From positions 1 to 14,244 of the forward strand of contig JANYLE010000442.1 in the NCBI GenBank assembly GCA_025363795.1: DNA of 14,244 bases, written 5' to 3'. A model generated the notes under the pieces. That model searched no databases. It had not been told where the DNA came from and worked only from the letters and a program-made list of their open reading frames with translations. Shown here piece after piece: positions 8,046 to 14,244 of this stretch (its first letter is position 1; each line of letters begins with the position of its first letter). Source of the DNA: Mariniphaga sp. Lineage in GTDB: Bacteria > Bacteroidota > Bacteroidia > Bacteroidales > Prolixibacteraceae. Position numbers and translations under genes: made by a program.

Positions 8046-8067
8046 TTGATATAAAAATAGATATCAA
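8046..8067 (+). promoter_or_regulatory. Inverted repeat directly before the serine hydrolase start
   Basis: TTGATAT (8046-8052) and ATATCAA (8061-8067) are perfect 7-bp complements with an 8-base A-rich spacer, ending 3 bases before the ATG. Placed here it could be an operator or a weak AT-only hairpin affecting initiation. Such AT-rich repeats also arise by chance. Confidence 0.3.
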
Positions 8068-8070
8068 GCT

Positions 8071-9327
8071 ATGTGTAAAACGATTTTATTAAGCCTTTTA
8101 CTAGCCTTTCAGACTTGTTATGCTCAGCAGGTGATTAAATTACCAGTTGCAAAACCAGAAGAAGTGGGTTTGTCAGCTGATCGTTTAAACCGGATAAAGC
8201 CGCTTATGCAACGGTATGTTGACGAAAATAAACTACCGGGAATGATCACCGTGGTCGCCCGTCATGGGAAGGTTGTCTGTTTCGAAAAGTATGGATTGAT
8301 GGGGATTGACAAGCCCATGCAATCAGATGCGATCTTTAGAATTGCCTCAATGACAAAGCCTGTCACGAGTGTTGCCGTAATGCTGTTATATGAGGAGGGT
8401 CGTTTTCAATTGGATGACCCTGTTGAGAAATATATTCCCGAATTTAAGGATCTGAAAGTATTTTCTTCCGCAGATCAAAACAGGATACACCTCGAAGATC
8501 AAAAAAAGCCAATGACAATTCGTGATCTGCTGACCTTTACCTCCGGATTAGGCAGCGGTGTTGAAAATACGCCCGTCGATTCGATGTACCGCGCAGCCGA
8601 TCTTTCGGGGGGAACCTTAAAAGAGATGATTCAAAAACTATCCAAAATTCCTTTGCTGTCTCAACCCGGAACAAGATGGAAATATGGCAGGTCATCGGAT
8701 GTCTTGGGATATTTAGTCGAAGTTATTTCGGGTAAACCTTTGGATCAGTTCTTTAAAGAGCGGATATTTATTCCGCTGAAAATGAATGATACTGGTTACT
8801 ATGTTGGCAAGGAGAACCTAAACCGGGTGACTTCCGTGTATCGTCTTGATAAAGACACAGGAATTAAAATATTAACAGACCCGGAAATCAATAATGTATC
8901 TGAACCTGTGAAATTTCATTCAGGTAATGGCGGACTTTTATCAACTGCCACCGATTATCTGATCTTTACACAAATGTTGCTGAACAAAGGGGAATATAAC
9001 GGCGTACGACTTTTAAAAAGCAAAACTGTTGACCTGATGACTTCCAATCATATTACCAACGAGATCATGCCTGACGATGATTTCTTCGGACCTATGCTTG
9101 CAGGGATGGGATTTGGTTTTGGCTTTGCTGTAGTGAAAGATCAGTTACCATCAAAGGGATCCGGATCTAAAGGTTCATATTGGTGGGCAGGCGCTGCCAA
9201 TACTTATTTTTACATCGATCCCAAAGAAGACTTAATAGTTATTTTTATGACACAATTTGTGCCCAACTTATATTACCCTGTTTGTAAAGAATTCAGGGAA
9301 TTGGTTTACCAGTCTATTGTGGATTAA
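8071..9327 (+). CDS. Secreted serine hydrolase, class C beta-lactamase-like (family VIII esterase type)
   Basis: 418 residues with a Sec signal peptide (LLSLLLAFQTCYA, cleavage likely before QQ at 19-20). The mature start LPVAKPEEVGLSADRLNRI is typical of this family (PF00144). Catalytic features: SMTK at 93-96 gives nucleophile Ser93 and Lys96; WKYGRSSDVLGYLVE (203-217) supplies Tyr205, the Yxx motif of family VIII esterases and DD-peptidase-like enzymes; GSKGSYWWAGAANTYF near the C-terminus is the third active-site strand, with W-x-G in place of the KTG triad. Length fits EstB-like esterases. It likely cleaves an ester or amide substrate in the periplasm; true beta-lactamase activity is not implied. 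It follows a dyad element and precedes a decayed relic of what looks like a similar gene. Confidence 0.88.
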   Translation: MCKTILLSLLLAFQTCYAQQVIKLPVAKPEEVGLSADRLNRIKPLMQRYVDENKLPGMITVVARHGKVVCFEKYGLMGIDKPMQSDAIFRIASMTKPVTSVAVMLLYEEGRFQLDDPVEKYIPEFKDLKVFSSADQNRIHLEDQKKPMTIRDLLTFTSGLGSGVENTPVDSMYRAADLSGGTLKEMIQKLSKIPLLSQPGTRWKYGRSSDVLGYLVEVISGKPLDQFFKERIFIPLKMNDTGYYVGKENLNRVTSVYRLDKDTGIKILTDPEINNVSEPVKFHSGNGGLLSTATDYLIFTQMLLNKGEYNGVRLLKSKTVDLMTSNHITNEIMPDDDFFGPMLAGMGFGFGFAVVKDQLPSKGSGSKGSYWWAGAANTYFYIDPKEDLIVIFMTQFVPNLYYPVCKEFRELVYQSIVD

Positions 9328-9346
9328 AAAATAAAACTTAAACGTA

Positions 9347-9460
9347 ATGATAAGAAAACAGATGCTAATTAATAATTTGACGGTCGTTCTTTTACTGACG
9401 CAAACAGTCACTGTCTGCCCAATCCAATAGGTCACATTACCAATTGCAGGACATTGTAAA
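9347..9460 (+). pseudogene. Decayed 5' remnant of a second serine-hydrolase-like gene
   Basis: From the ATG at 9347 a 27-codon frame encodes a signal-peptide-like segment (MIRKQMLINN, then LTVVLLLTQT) and ends at TAG (9428-9430). The frame continues after the stop as V-T-L-P-I-A. This parallels the neighbouring hydrolase, where Q-Q-V-I-K-L-P-V-A follows the signal peptide. At DNA level CAATAGGTCAC plus ATTACCAATTGCA aligns with CAGCAGGTGATTAA plus ATTACCAGTTGCA with one 3-base gap. Shortly after, the relic has H-C-K-R-I-K against R-L-N-R-I-K. I infer a duplicated or related hydrolase gene reduced to its first codons by a nonsense change and deletion. The alternative is a free-standing 27-residue peptide or chance similarity. 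Confidence 0.4.
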
Positions 9461-9479
9461 CGAATTAAAATAAAACACT

Positions 9480-10055
9480 ATGGCAATGGAAAATAAAAAT
9501 GAGTTATCATCCGGACAACGTGAAGAACTAATCAAAACACTAAAAGCCCGTTTTGAGAAAAACAATAGCCGCCATAAAGGTCTGGAGTGGGAAACACTAC
9601 AATCAAAGCTCAACTCCGGTTCCACGGGGGAAAAACTGTGGTCGCTCCATGAAATGGAAAGAACGGGTGGTGAACCGGATGTTATTGGTCTTGATAATAA
9701 GACGGGCGAATACATTTTCTATGATTGTTCAACGGAAAGTCCCAAAGGCCGCAGAAGTGTCTGTTACGACCGTGAAGCGCTGGAATCAAGGAAAGAATTT
9801 AAACCTGCAACCAACGCTGTTGATATGGCTGCAGCCATGGGAATTGAACTTTTAACCGAAGAGCAATACCGGGAGTTGCAGAAACTTGGCAACTTCGATA
9901 TGAAAACATCGAGCTGGGTGAAAACTCCAGCGGAGATCAGGAAACTTGGTGGTGCGCTCTATTGTGATCGTCGTTACGACCATGTCTTTGTATATCATAA
10001 TGGTGCCGAATCTTACTATGCTGTAAGAGGGTTCCGTGGCTTGCTAAGGATTTAA
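9480..10055 (+). CDS. DUF4256 family protein
   Basis: 191 residues, cytoplasmic (no signal peptide or membrane segment). I recognise the conserved blocks of DUF4256 (PF14066): LSSGQREELIKTLKARFEKN near the N-terminus, RHKGLEW, KLWSLHEMERTGGEPDVIG, YDCSTESPKGRRSVCYDREA, then DMAAAMGIELLTEEQYREL and, at the C-terminus, GGALYCDRRYDHVFVYHNGA. The length is full for the family. No function is established, and I see no cofactor motif; the many conserved Asp, Glu, Arg and Cys residues suggest a compact enzyme or binding protein. A second ATG two codons in (9486) is an equally possible start. It is followed after 42 bases by two membrane-protein genes, but membership of one operon is only suggested by spacing and orientation. 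Confidence 0.85.
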   Translation: MAMENKNELSSGQREELIKTLKARFEKNNSRHKGLEWETLQSKLNSGSTGEKLWSLHEMERTGGEPDVIGLDNKTGEYIFYDCSTESPKGRRSVCYDREALESRKEFKPATNAVDMAAAMGIELLTEEQYRELQKLGNFDMKTSSWVKTPAEIRKLGGALYCDRRYDHVFVYHNGAESYYAVRGFRGLLRI

Positions 10056-10097
10056 CTATTGCCCTGCGATACCCTCATTTAACCTGATAACTAAACT

Positions 10098-11060
10098 ATG
10101 AATACGACAAATAAGGAGTTATACCAGCGCAATCTTATTGACGATCGGCAATACCAGTTGCTCGAGGCGATACGAACAAAAAAGATTGTTTCAGTATACT
10201 ACGAACTTCGGTTAATGCTCTACCTGGGCATTATGCTTTTTACGGGAGGTGTTGGATATTTTGCCTATCAAAACATTGGCTACATGGGTCACCTGATAGC
10301 GATGTTTGGTATTGGCGCTGCCATTATTGTCGGATGCTATTTTATCAGGAAGTTTGCAAAACCGTATTCACCCACTGAAGTAACAGTTAGCCTGGTCTAC
10401 TTCGACTATATACTGCTTCTTGTTTCCCTGCTCATTATTTCATTATTCGCCTATGTGCAGGTCTATTTCGACCTCGTTGAATTGCTGCTAAACTGGACTT
10501 CCTTTATCAGCGCTGCTATCTTCCTGTTTATGGCTTACCGATATGACAACAGGGCCTTGTTGGCAATGGCCATTACTGCGTTTGCTGCAGCAGTCGGACT
10601 GAGTATATCGCCTGTCAACTGGGCAAAAGGGACCTGGCAACTATCGTCCAATCTGTACACTACAAGTATTATGCTGGGAGCAATACTCGCCATCATCGGA
10701 CAGGTTTCGCAGTACAAAAACTTAAAGAAGCACTTTCGGTTTACCTATCAGAATTTTGGTCTGCTTCTTTATTTTATTGGCTGCATATCTGCCATGTTCG
10801 ACAGCGATTATGAATTGTCGTATGCATTTCTCACACTTGTGTCTGCCGGAATTTTAACCTGGTATACCTGGGTTCACAAGGAATTCTTGTTTTTTATCTA
10901 CTCCAACATTGCCGTATACATCGCTTTTACCTTTTTGGCGTTTAAGGCGGTGAATCAATTGGGTGGCGATTACGTTGTATTTATCTACTATTTCCCGTTT
11001 ACCTGTATCGCTTATCTGTTGCTGTTATTTACCAGGAAATCACACTTTGCTCATGAATAA
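10098..11060 (+). CDS. Multi-pass membrane protein, DUF2157-like
   Basis: 320 residues. A short cytosolic N-terminal helix (ELYQRNLIDDRQYQLLEAI, 7-25) is followed by about ten hydrophobic segments, beginning with LMLYLGIMLFTGGVGYFAY near 40-58 and ending with a segment near 295-313 before RKSHFAHE. The order of a helical Gly/Leu-Ile-Asp-x-x-Gln motif and then many membrane spans resembles DUF2157 proteins (PF09925), whose function is unknown. The stop overlaps the start of the next gene by 8 bases (ATGAATAA), indicating translational coupling and probably a two-component complex. No transport or catalytic motif is visible. Confidence 0.7.
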   Translation: MNTTNKELYQRNLIDDRQYQLLEAIRTKKIVSVYYELRLMLYLGIMLFTGGVGYFAYQNIGYMGHLIAMFGIGAAIIVGCYFIRKFAKPYSPTEVTVSLVYFDYILLLVSLLIISLFAYVQVYFDLVELLLNWTSFISAAIFLFMAYRYDNRALLAMAITAFAAAVGLSISPVNWAKGTWQLSSNLYTTSIMLGAILAIIGQVSQYKNLKKHFRFTYQNFGLLLYFIGCISAMFDSDYELSYAFLTLVSAGILTWYTWVHKEFLFFIYSNIAVYIAFTFLAFKAVNQLGGDYVVFIYYFPFTCIAYLLLLFTRKSHFAHE

Positions 11061-12234
11061 ATCAATTATTGCCTATAATATCCCCGAATTAGAGAAGAAG
11101 AATGTCCTTTCTGAAGCTCAGAATTTATTCAAAAGCAACGTGCTGAATAAGGAACAATGGGGTAAAATTCAGGTGGAGTTTGCAACAAAACTTTATACAC
11201 CCTCTTTAACGATGCGGGTGCTGCTTTTTATTGTTTCGTTGATTGGCATGTCTACAATCATGGGACCGATTGGTTTAATCGTTGGCGATGTAGGAGAAAA
11301 CGGACACCGGATTCTATCATTTCTGTTTGGAATTTCGTTAATCCTGTTCACTGAATTGAAATTGATAAAAAAAGAATCCCATTATAATTCAGGTGTAACA
11401 GAAGCGGGGATCTATGCTGGACTGTCGTTTATCGCTTTTGCATTGTTGGGTTCAAAATCACACAGTTTACTGGTTTATCCTCTCGTTGGTTTTTTGCTGG
11501 CAGCCTTTGCCGCCGTCCGTTATCTTAATTTAACGGCCCTTGTTTTAACGATTGGCTTTTTTGGGTGGATCTTATTCCAGGTACTTTTTGATATCAGTGG
11601 TATCGCGCAAGCCTTGATGCCCTTTATCTTTATGACCGTGTTTGGTTTGATCTATTGGGGCAGTAATAAAGTCCGTGCAAAATTAACAGCGGAGTTTTTA
11701 AACGACCAATTCATCATCCTACAAACCATTTCACTTGTTTTAGTTTACCTGGCGGGCAATTACTTTGTGGTGCGCGAGTTAAGCGTTAAGATGCTTGGTC
11801 TTACTTTATCCGAACACGGGGATATCCCTTTTGCGTTCGTATTTTATGGCCTCACAGCGTTGGTTCCCATTGCAATCACCTATTGGGGAATAAAACACAA
11901 ATCTGTTTTATTGATCCGCGTGGCTTTATTAACCATTGCGTTAAGCGTCGTAACGTTTAAATATTATTTCAGCCTGGGAATGCCGGTTCTTACGATAACG
12001 GTATCGGGAGCCATCTTAATAATTGTTGCCTTATTATTTTTAAATTATCTGAAACAGCCACGTAAAGGATATACACGCGAAAAACTGCTGGATAACAAAT
12101 GGAGTTCTCCAGATATCATGGCGGTTGTTGCATCGCAAACGTTAGGCGGAAACCAAAGTAGTGGAACTGGAAGTGAGGAACTTAATTTCGGAGGAGGAAA
12201 GTTTGGCGGTGCAGGGGCTGGCGGAAACTGGTAA
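11053..12234 (+). CDS. Multi-pass membrane protein paired with the preceding gene, Gly-rich tail
   Basis: 393 residues from the ATG at 11053, chosen over an in-frame ATG at 10963 because the latter would bury 90 bases deep in the upstream gene and add a cysteine-rich stretch unlike the family. The N-terminal NLFKSNVLNKEQW (24-36) mirrors ELYQRNLIDDRQY in the upstream protein. About ten hydrophobic spans follow, and the protein ends in a basic stretch (KQPRKGYTREK), a soluble segment and a glycine-rich tail, NFGGGKFGGAGAGGNW. Such a tail is also seen at the end of TPM-domain membrane proteins, but no TPM domain is present here. Overlap with the upstream stop means the two are translated together. 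Function unknown. Confidence 0.75.
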   Translation: MNKSIIAYNIPELEKKNVLSEAQNLFKSNVLNKEQWGKIQVEFATKLYTPSLTMRVLLFIVSLIGMSTIMGPIGLIVGDVGENGHRILSFLFGISLILFTELKLIKKESHYNSGVTEAGIYAGLSFIAFALLGSKSHSLLVYPLVGFLLAAFAAVRYLNLTALVLTIGFFGWILFQVLFDISGIAQALMPFIFMTVFGLIYWGSNKVRAKLTAEFLNDQFIILQTISLVLVYLAGNYFVVRELSVKMLGLTLSEHGDIPFAFVFYGLTALVPIAITYWGIKHKSVLLIRVALLTIALSVVTFKYYFSLGMPVLTITVSGAILIIVALLFLNYLKQPRKGYTREKLLDNKWSSPDIMAVVASQTLGGNQSSGTGSEELNFGGGKFGGAGAGGNW

Positions 12235-12273
12235 TAATACAGCCAATTACAACCCATTATAAACCACAGCATC

Positions 12274-12328
12274 AAATAGCTAACACTATCTTTAATTTAG
12301 AAAATCACCCTAAAATCATAGCTATTTT
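12274..12328 (+). terminator. Nested hairpin after the membrane-protein operon, terminator candidate
   Basis: AAATAGCTA (12274-12282) and TAGCTATTT (12319-12327) are perfect 9-bp complements. Inside, TTTAG (12296-12300) and CTAAA (12310-12314) form a second stem. The outer right arm runs into TTTTTC. It lies 40 bases after the operon stop. The stem is AT-rich, so termination efficiency is uncertain. Confidence 0.45.
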
Positions 12329-12330
12329 TC

Positions 12331-12344
12331 GGGATAGTTATCCC
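12331..12344. promoter_or_regulatory. Perfect dyad GGGATA-GT-TATCCC
   Basis: Six-base arms with a 2-base spacer, about 100 bases upstream of the next gene's -7 motif. The loop is too short for a good RNA hairpin, so a protein-binding site is the more natural reading, but a single copy cannot prove it. Confidence 0.3.
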
Positions 12345-12439
12345 TGATCACAGTGCCGGACGACAATTAAAATTCCTTATTAATTGTTAATTAAACCTTT
12401 AATAATTAAAACCTCACGATATCTTCACAGTATTGGGCG

Positions 12440-12447
12440 TACATTTG
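12440..12447 (+). promoter_or_regulatory. Bacteroidota -7 box (TACATTTG)
   Basis: TACATTTG matches TANNTTTG exactly and would start transcription about 25 bases before the ATG at 12479, a normal short leader. No TTTG -33 is visible, but the position is the best of the promoter candidates in this window. Confidence 0.5.
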
Positions 12448-12478
12448 ATCCGTAAACAGTATTTAAATATTATCAGAT

Positions 12479-12979
12479 ATGAAAAAGTTAGTAATCGCAT
12501 TAAGTTTGTTATTCGCATTAGGTTTGGTTTCTGTCAACGCACAGGATATTAAAAAAGAAGTTAAGAAAGTCCCTGCAAAAGCAGCCGTAATCGAAGCGAA
12601 AGCAACGGAAAAAGCAGAAGCGAAGGAAGTTAAAGAAAAAGCAGAAGCTAAGGCCGACGTAAAAGAAGCTACCACCAAGAAGAAAGAAGTTGTAGCTAAA
12701 GCCGTAGCCAAAAAAGACGCTGCAGTAGCGAATGCCAATAAGAAAGAAGTTAAAGCAAAAGCAGAAGCTAAAGCTGACGCCAAAGAAGCTACCACAAAAA
12801 AGAAAGAAGTTGTAGCTAAAGCAGAAGCTAAAAAAGACGCAGCAGTAACTTCTGCCAACAAAAAAGAAGTTAAGGCAAAAGCAGCAGCGAATACCGAAGT
12901 AAAAGAAGCTACCGCCAAGAAGAAAGAAGTTGTAGCAAAAGCAAAAGCTGAAACTAAAGAAGCAACACAAGTAAAATAA
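12479..12979 (+). CDS. Exported Lys/Ala/Glu-rich repeat protein
   Basis: 166 residues: a clean Sec signal peptide (MKKLVIALSLLFALGLVSVNA, cleavage before QD), then about 145 residues built almost wholly from Lys, Ala, Glu, Val, Thr, Asp and Asn. The mature part has no Gly, Cys, Trp, Tyr, Phe, His, Arg, Leu or Met; all its positive charge is lysine. It consists of a 40-residue unit (for example KEATTKKKEVVAKA then KKDAAV and NKKEVKAKAEAKAD) repeated twice fully and once partly, after a partial lead-in copy. The composition predicts long amphipathic, highly charged helices, like alanine-lysine-rich histone-H1-like or LEA-like proteins, but those are normally cytoplasmic. Here export puts it in the periplasm or outside, where binding an anionic surface is possible; this is inference. 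It has its own promoter motif and an intrinsic terminator, so it is a single-gene unit. I recognise no family. Confidence 0.8.
   Translation: MKKLVIALSLLFALGLVSVNAQDIKKEVKKVPAKAAVIEAKATEKAEAKEVKEKAEAKADVKEATTKKKEVVAKAVAKKDAAVANANKKEVKAKAEAKADAKEATTKKKEVVAKAEAKKDAAVTSANKKEVKAKAAANTEVKEATAKKKEVVAKAKAETKEATQVK
12626..12979 (+). repeat. In-gene tandem repeat, 120-bp period
   Basis: Full units at 12659-12778 and 12779-12898, a partial unit at 12899-12979 and a partial lead-in at 12626-12658. The period is exactly 120 bases (40 codons), so copies stay in frame. GAAGTTGTAGC and AAAGAAGCTACC recur nearly unchanged at each copy. The copies differ mainly in codon third positions and a few Ala/Thr/Lys changes. 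Confidence 0.85.
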
Positions 12980-13001
12980 AGGAAGCTTCCATCAATCACA
13001 T

Positions 13002-13032
13002 AAACCGCAGATGAAATTCTGCGGTTTTTTTT
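13002..13032 (+). terminator. Strong intrinsic terminator
   Basis: AAACCGCAGA and TCTGCGGTTT are perfect 10-bp complements around loop TGAAAT, followed by a run of eight T residues (13025-13032). It begins 23 bases after the stop of the Lys/Ala/Glu protein gene. Confidence 0.92.
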
Positions 13033-13049
13033 GTTTTAAAGCACTTACA

Positions 13050-13155
13050 TTTAACCACAAGGTTCACGAAGGAATTCACAAATTTCTCAAACATAAAGCA
13101 AGAAATCATTGGCCTTAGTGTCCTTTGTGCATCCCTGGTACTCTTTGTGTTTAAA
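13050..13155. repeat. Intergenic CACAAAG inverted-repeat element of Bacteroidota type
   Basis: Left arm 13050-13082 begins TTTAACCACAAGG and ends ATTCACAAA. Right arm 13124-13155 begins TTTGTGCAT and ends TTTGTGTTTAAA. The right arm's reverse complement aligns with the left arm along its full length with one 1-base gap and most positions identical. CACAAA-like blocks recur within each arm. I know elements of this look (ACCACAAAG with CACAAAG steps) as dispersed intergenic repeats in Bacteroidota genomes; copy number here cannot be seen. It contains no gene. Confidence 0.65.
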
Positions 13156-13273
13156 AACGCCCCTGCCGCTCCACCGACCAAAAACAAACCGCATTCTGAC
13201 TACAACAATAGTAGATTTGGCTAGATCCGTTTCTTTGTTTCTGATGTACTTTGTAAAAACAAAAAAGCAGAAA

Positions 13274-13631
13274 ATGAAAATTACAGGTTCGTTAGGAATC
13301 ATAGGCAGGCCACTGACCAATGGTTTAGTACAAAAAGGACATGCTGTGAAAGTGATCAGCAGTAATCCTGAAAGACAAAAAGAAATTGAAGCATTAGGCG
13401 CAAAAGTTATCGGAGAACCAGAATTGAAATGGATTGTTATTCCGGATGAACAAATGCTAAATGAAATGATCGATGCAGGAATGAACCCACAAATTGCCGC
13501 AGGCCTGGTTGAAATGAGCAAGTATGCCTTGCGGCACATTGTATGAAGATTATTACCTCCATCGACCCACACTTGGAAAAGTAAAGATGACGGAGTTTGC
13601 AAAAGAGTTTGCCGTAGTTTATAACCAATAA
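13274..13631 (+). pseudogene. NmrA-like NAD(P)-binding reductase, internally deleted and frameshifted
   Basis: The N-terminus MKITGSLGIIGRPLTNGLVQ then KGHAVKVISSNPERQ is the Rossmann start of an NmrA-like atypical short-chain reductase, a family usually near 290 residues. After GAKVIGEP the sequence jumps directly to the family's C-terminal part, KWIVIPDEQML and DAGMNPQIAAGLVEM, so roughly 170 central residues are missing. The frame then runs into a stop at 13544-13546, while another frame encodes LYEDYYLHRPTLGKVKM and EFAKEFAVVYNQ to a stop at 13629-13631, the expected family C-terminus. Hence one deletion plus one frameshift near 13530-13540. The remnant cannot fold as the enzyme. It ends 11 bases before the short-chain dehydrogenase, suggesting the two once formed an operon. 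An alternative is a small 90-residue protein with a new role, which I think unlikely. Confidence 0.75.
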
Positions 13632-13642
13632 AATTCAGTACG

Positions 13643-14244
13643 ATGAAAACAGTATTTATAACAGGAGCCAACAAAGGAATTGGATTTGAAACCGCAAAAC
13701 AAATGGCAAAATTGGGCTATTTTGTTTATTTGGGTAGCAGGGACAAGCTAAAAGGTTTGGATGCCATAAATAAGTTGAAAAGTTCAGGCATCACCAATGT
13801 GGAATTGATTGAAATTGATGTCACTAATATCAGTTCTATTAAAAAAGCAAAACAAGAACTGGAAAAACACATTGATGTTTTGGATGTTTTAATTAACAAT
13901 GCAGGAATTGCCGGGGTGATGCCTCAAACTGTATCGGAAGGCAAAATTGAAAACTTACGAAATGTATTTGAAACTAATTTTTTTGGTGCAGTACAAACAA
14001 CACAACAGTTGATTGATCTTTTGAAAAAGTCAAACAACCCGATCATCGTAAACGTCTCAAGTGAATTGGGTTCATTAACCATTCATAATAGCAGGCTAAA
14101 TCCCAATTTTGAAATTTTTGGTGCCTACAGTTGTTCAAAAACAGCATTGAATGCTTTTACAGTGATGTTAGCCAACGAATTTATAAACACAAATTTTAAA
14201 ATCAACAGTGTTTCGCCGGGTTACACAGCGACTGACCTCAACCA
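13643..14244 (+). CDS. Short-chain dehydrogenase/reductase, 3'-truncated by the window edge
   Basis: 200 residues visible from the ATG at 13643; the frame is still open at the window end. It has the classical SDR layout: TGANKGIG (7-14) for NAD(P) binding, IDVTN (58-62), NNAG (85-88), TNFFG (111-115), VNVSSELGS with catalytic Ser near 139-140, and YSCSK (162-166) giving catalytic Tyr162 and Lys166, then SPGYTATDLN at the edge. Arg33 in GSRDK favours NADPH. The substrate is unknown; the PGYTATDLN segment and strand order resemble carbonyl-reductase-like SDRs. It is cytoplasmic, with no signal peptide. It starts 11 bases after the NmrA pseudogene and may depend on that gene's promoter. Confidence 0.9.
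   Translation, partial: MKTVFITGANKGIGFETAKQMAKLGYFVYLGSRDKLKGLDAINKLKSSGITNVELIEIDVTNISSIKKAKQELEKHIDVLDVLINNAGIAGVMPQTVSEGKIENLRNVFETNFFGAVQTTQQLIDLLKKSNNPIIVNVSSELGSLTIHNSRLNPNFEIFGAYSCSKTALNAFTVMLANEFINTNFKINSVSPGYTATDLN

Noticed and set aside
10963..11052. Upstream extension of the second membrane protein
   Set aside because: It overlaps the 3' end of the first membrane gene by almost 100 bases and adds a Cys-rich stretch; the start at 11053 gives the usual short coupling overlap.
12626..12979. Regular repeats considered as a CRISPR array
   Set aside because: The repeats are contiguous 120-bp coding units in frame with no spacers.
12463..12999. Long open frames on the minus strand across the Lys/Ala/Glu gene (178 and 150 codons)
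   Set aside because: They mirror the AAR/GAR/GCN repeats of the + strand gene; the products are Ser/Phe/Ala or Phe/Cys low-complexity, and the + strand has the signal peptide, promoter motif and terminator.
13087..13674. 195-codon minus-strand frame across the repeat element and NmrA remnant
   Set aside because: The + strand shows clear NmrA homology through this region, and the minus-strand product has no recognisable domain and crosses the inverted-repeat element.

Overview
The window reads as chromosomal DNA of a Bacteroidota bacterium. The evidence is a carboxypeptidase-regulatory-domain protein, a macroglobulin-like MG2 protein with a TonB plug domain, a RRxFLR-type export signal on a Gfo/Idh/MocA oxidoreductase, no purine-rich Shine-Dalgarno sites before starts, and TANNTTTG (-7 type) motifs before several genes. 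All supported genes lie on the + strand. I see no rRNA, tRNA, CRISPR array, transposase or phage gene.

Layout. (A) 2-2466: the 3' part of a neutral-ceramidase-like secreted hydrolase, then a GHL10-type (DUF187) family-10-like glycosyl hydrolase. (B) 2467-2911: a non-coding gap with a palindrome and a promoter-like motif. (C) 2912-6361: a cell-envelope pair, a carboxypeptidase-D-regulatory-domain protein followed by an 809-residue MG2/TonB-plug protein. The two are in the same reading frame, separated by one TAG codon and nine sense codons. (D) 6362-7861: a regulatory gap and an exported Gfo/Idh/MocA oxidoreductase. (E) 7862-9479: inverted repeats, a class-C beta-lactamase-like serine hydrolase, and just downstream what looks like the decayed 5' end of a second hydrolase of this kind. 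(F) 9480-12234: a DUF4256 protein and two overlapping multi-pass membrane proteins that share an N-terminal motif (DUF2157-like). (G) 12235-13032: a structured gap, a promoter motif, a signal-peptide-bearing Lys/Ala/Glu protein built on exact 120-bp repeats, and a strong intrinsic terminator. (H) 13033-14244: a Bacteroidota-type CACAAAG inverted-repeat element, an NmrA-like reductase pseudogene (central deletion plus frameshift), and the start of a short-chain dehydrogenase that runs off the window.

Functionally, genes A and D look like exported carbohydrate, glycoside or lipid catabolic functions. Pair C belongs to the Bacteroidota outer-membrane/periplasmic repertoire. I see no convincing multi-gene defence or mobile system. 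The least explained items are the Lys/Ala/Glu repeat protein, the tandem membrane pair with its glycine-rich tail, and the two gene relics.
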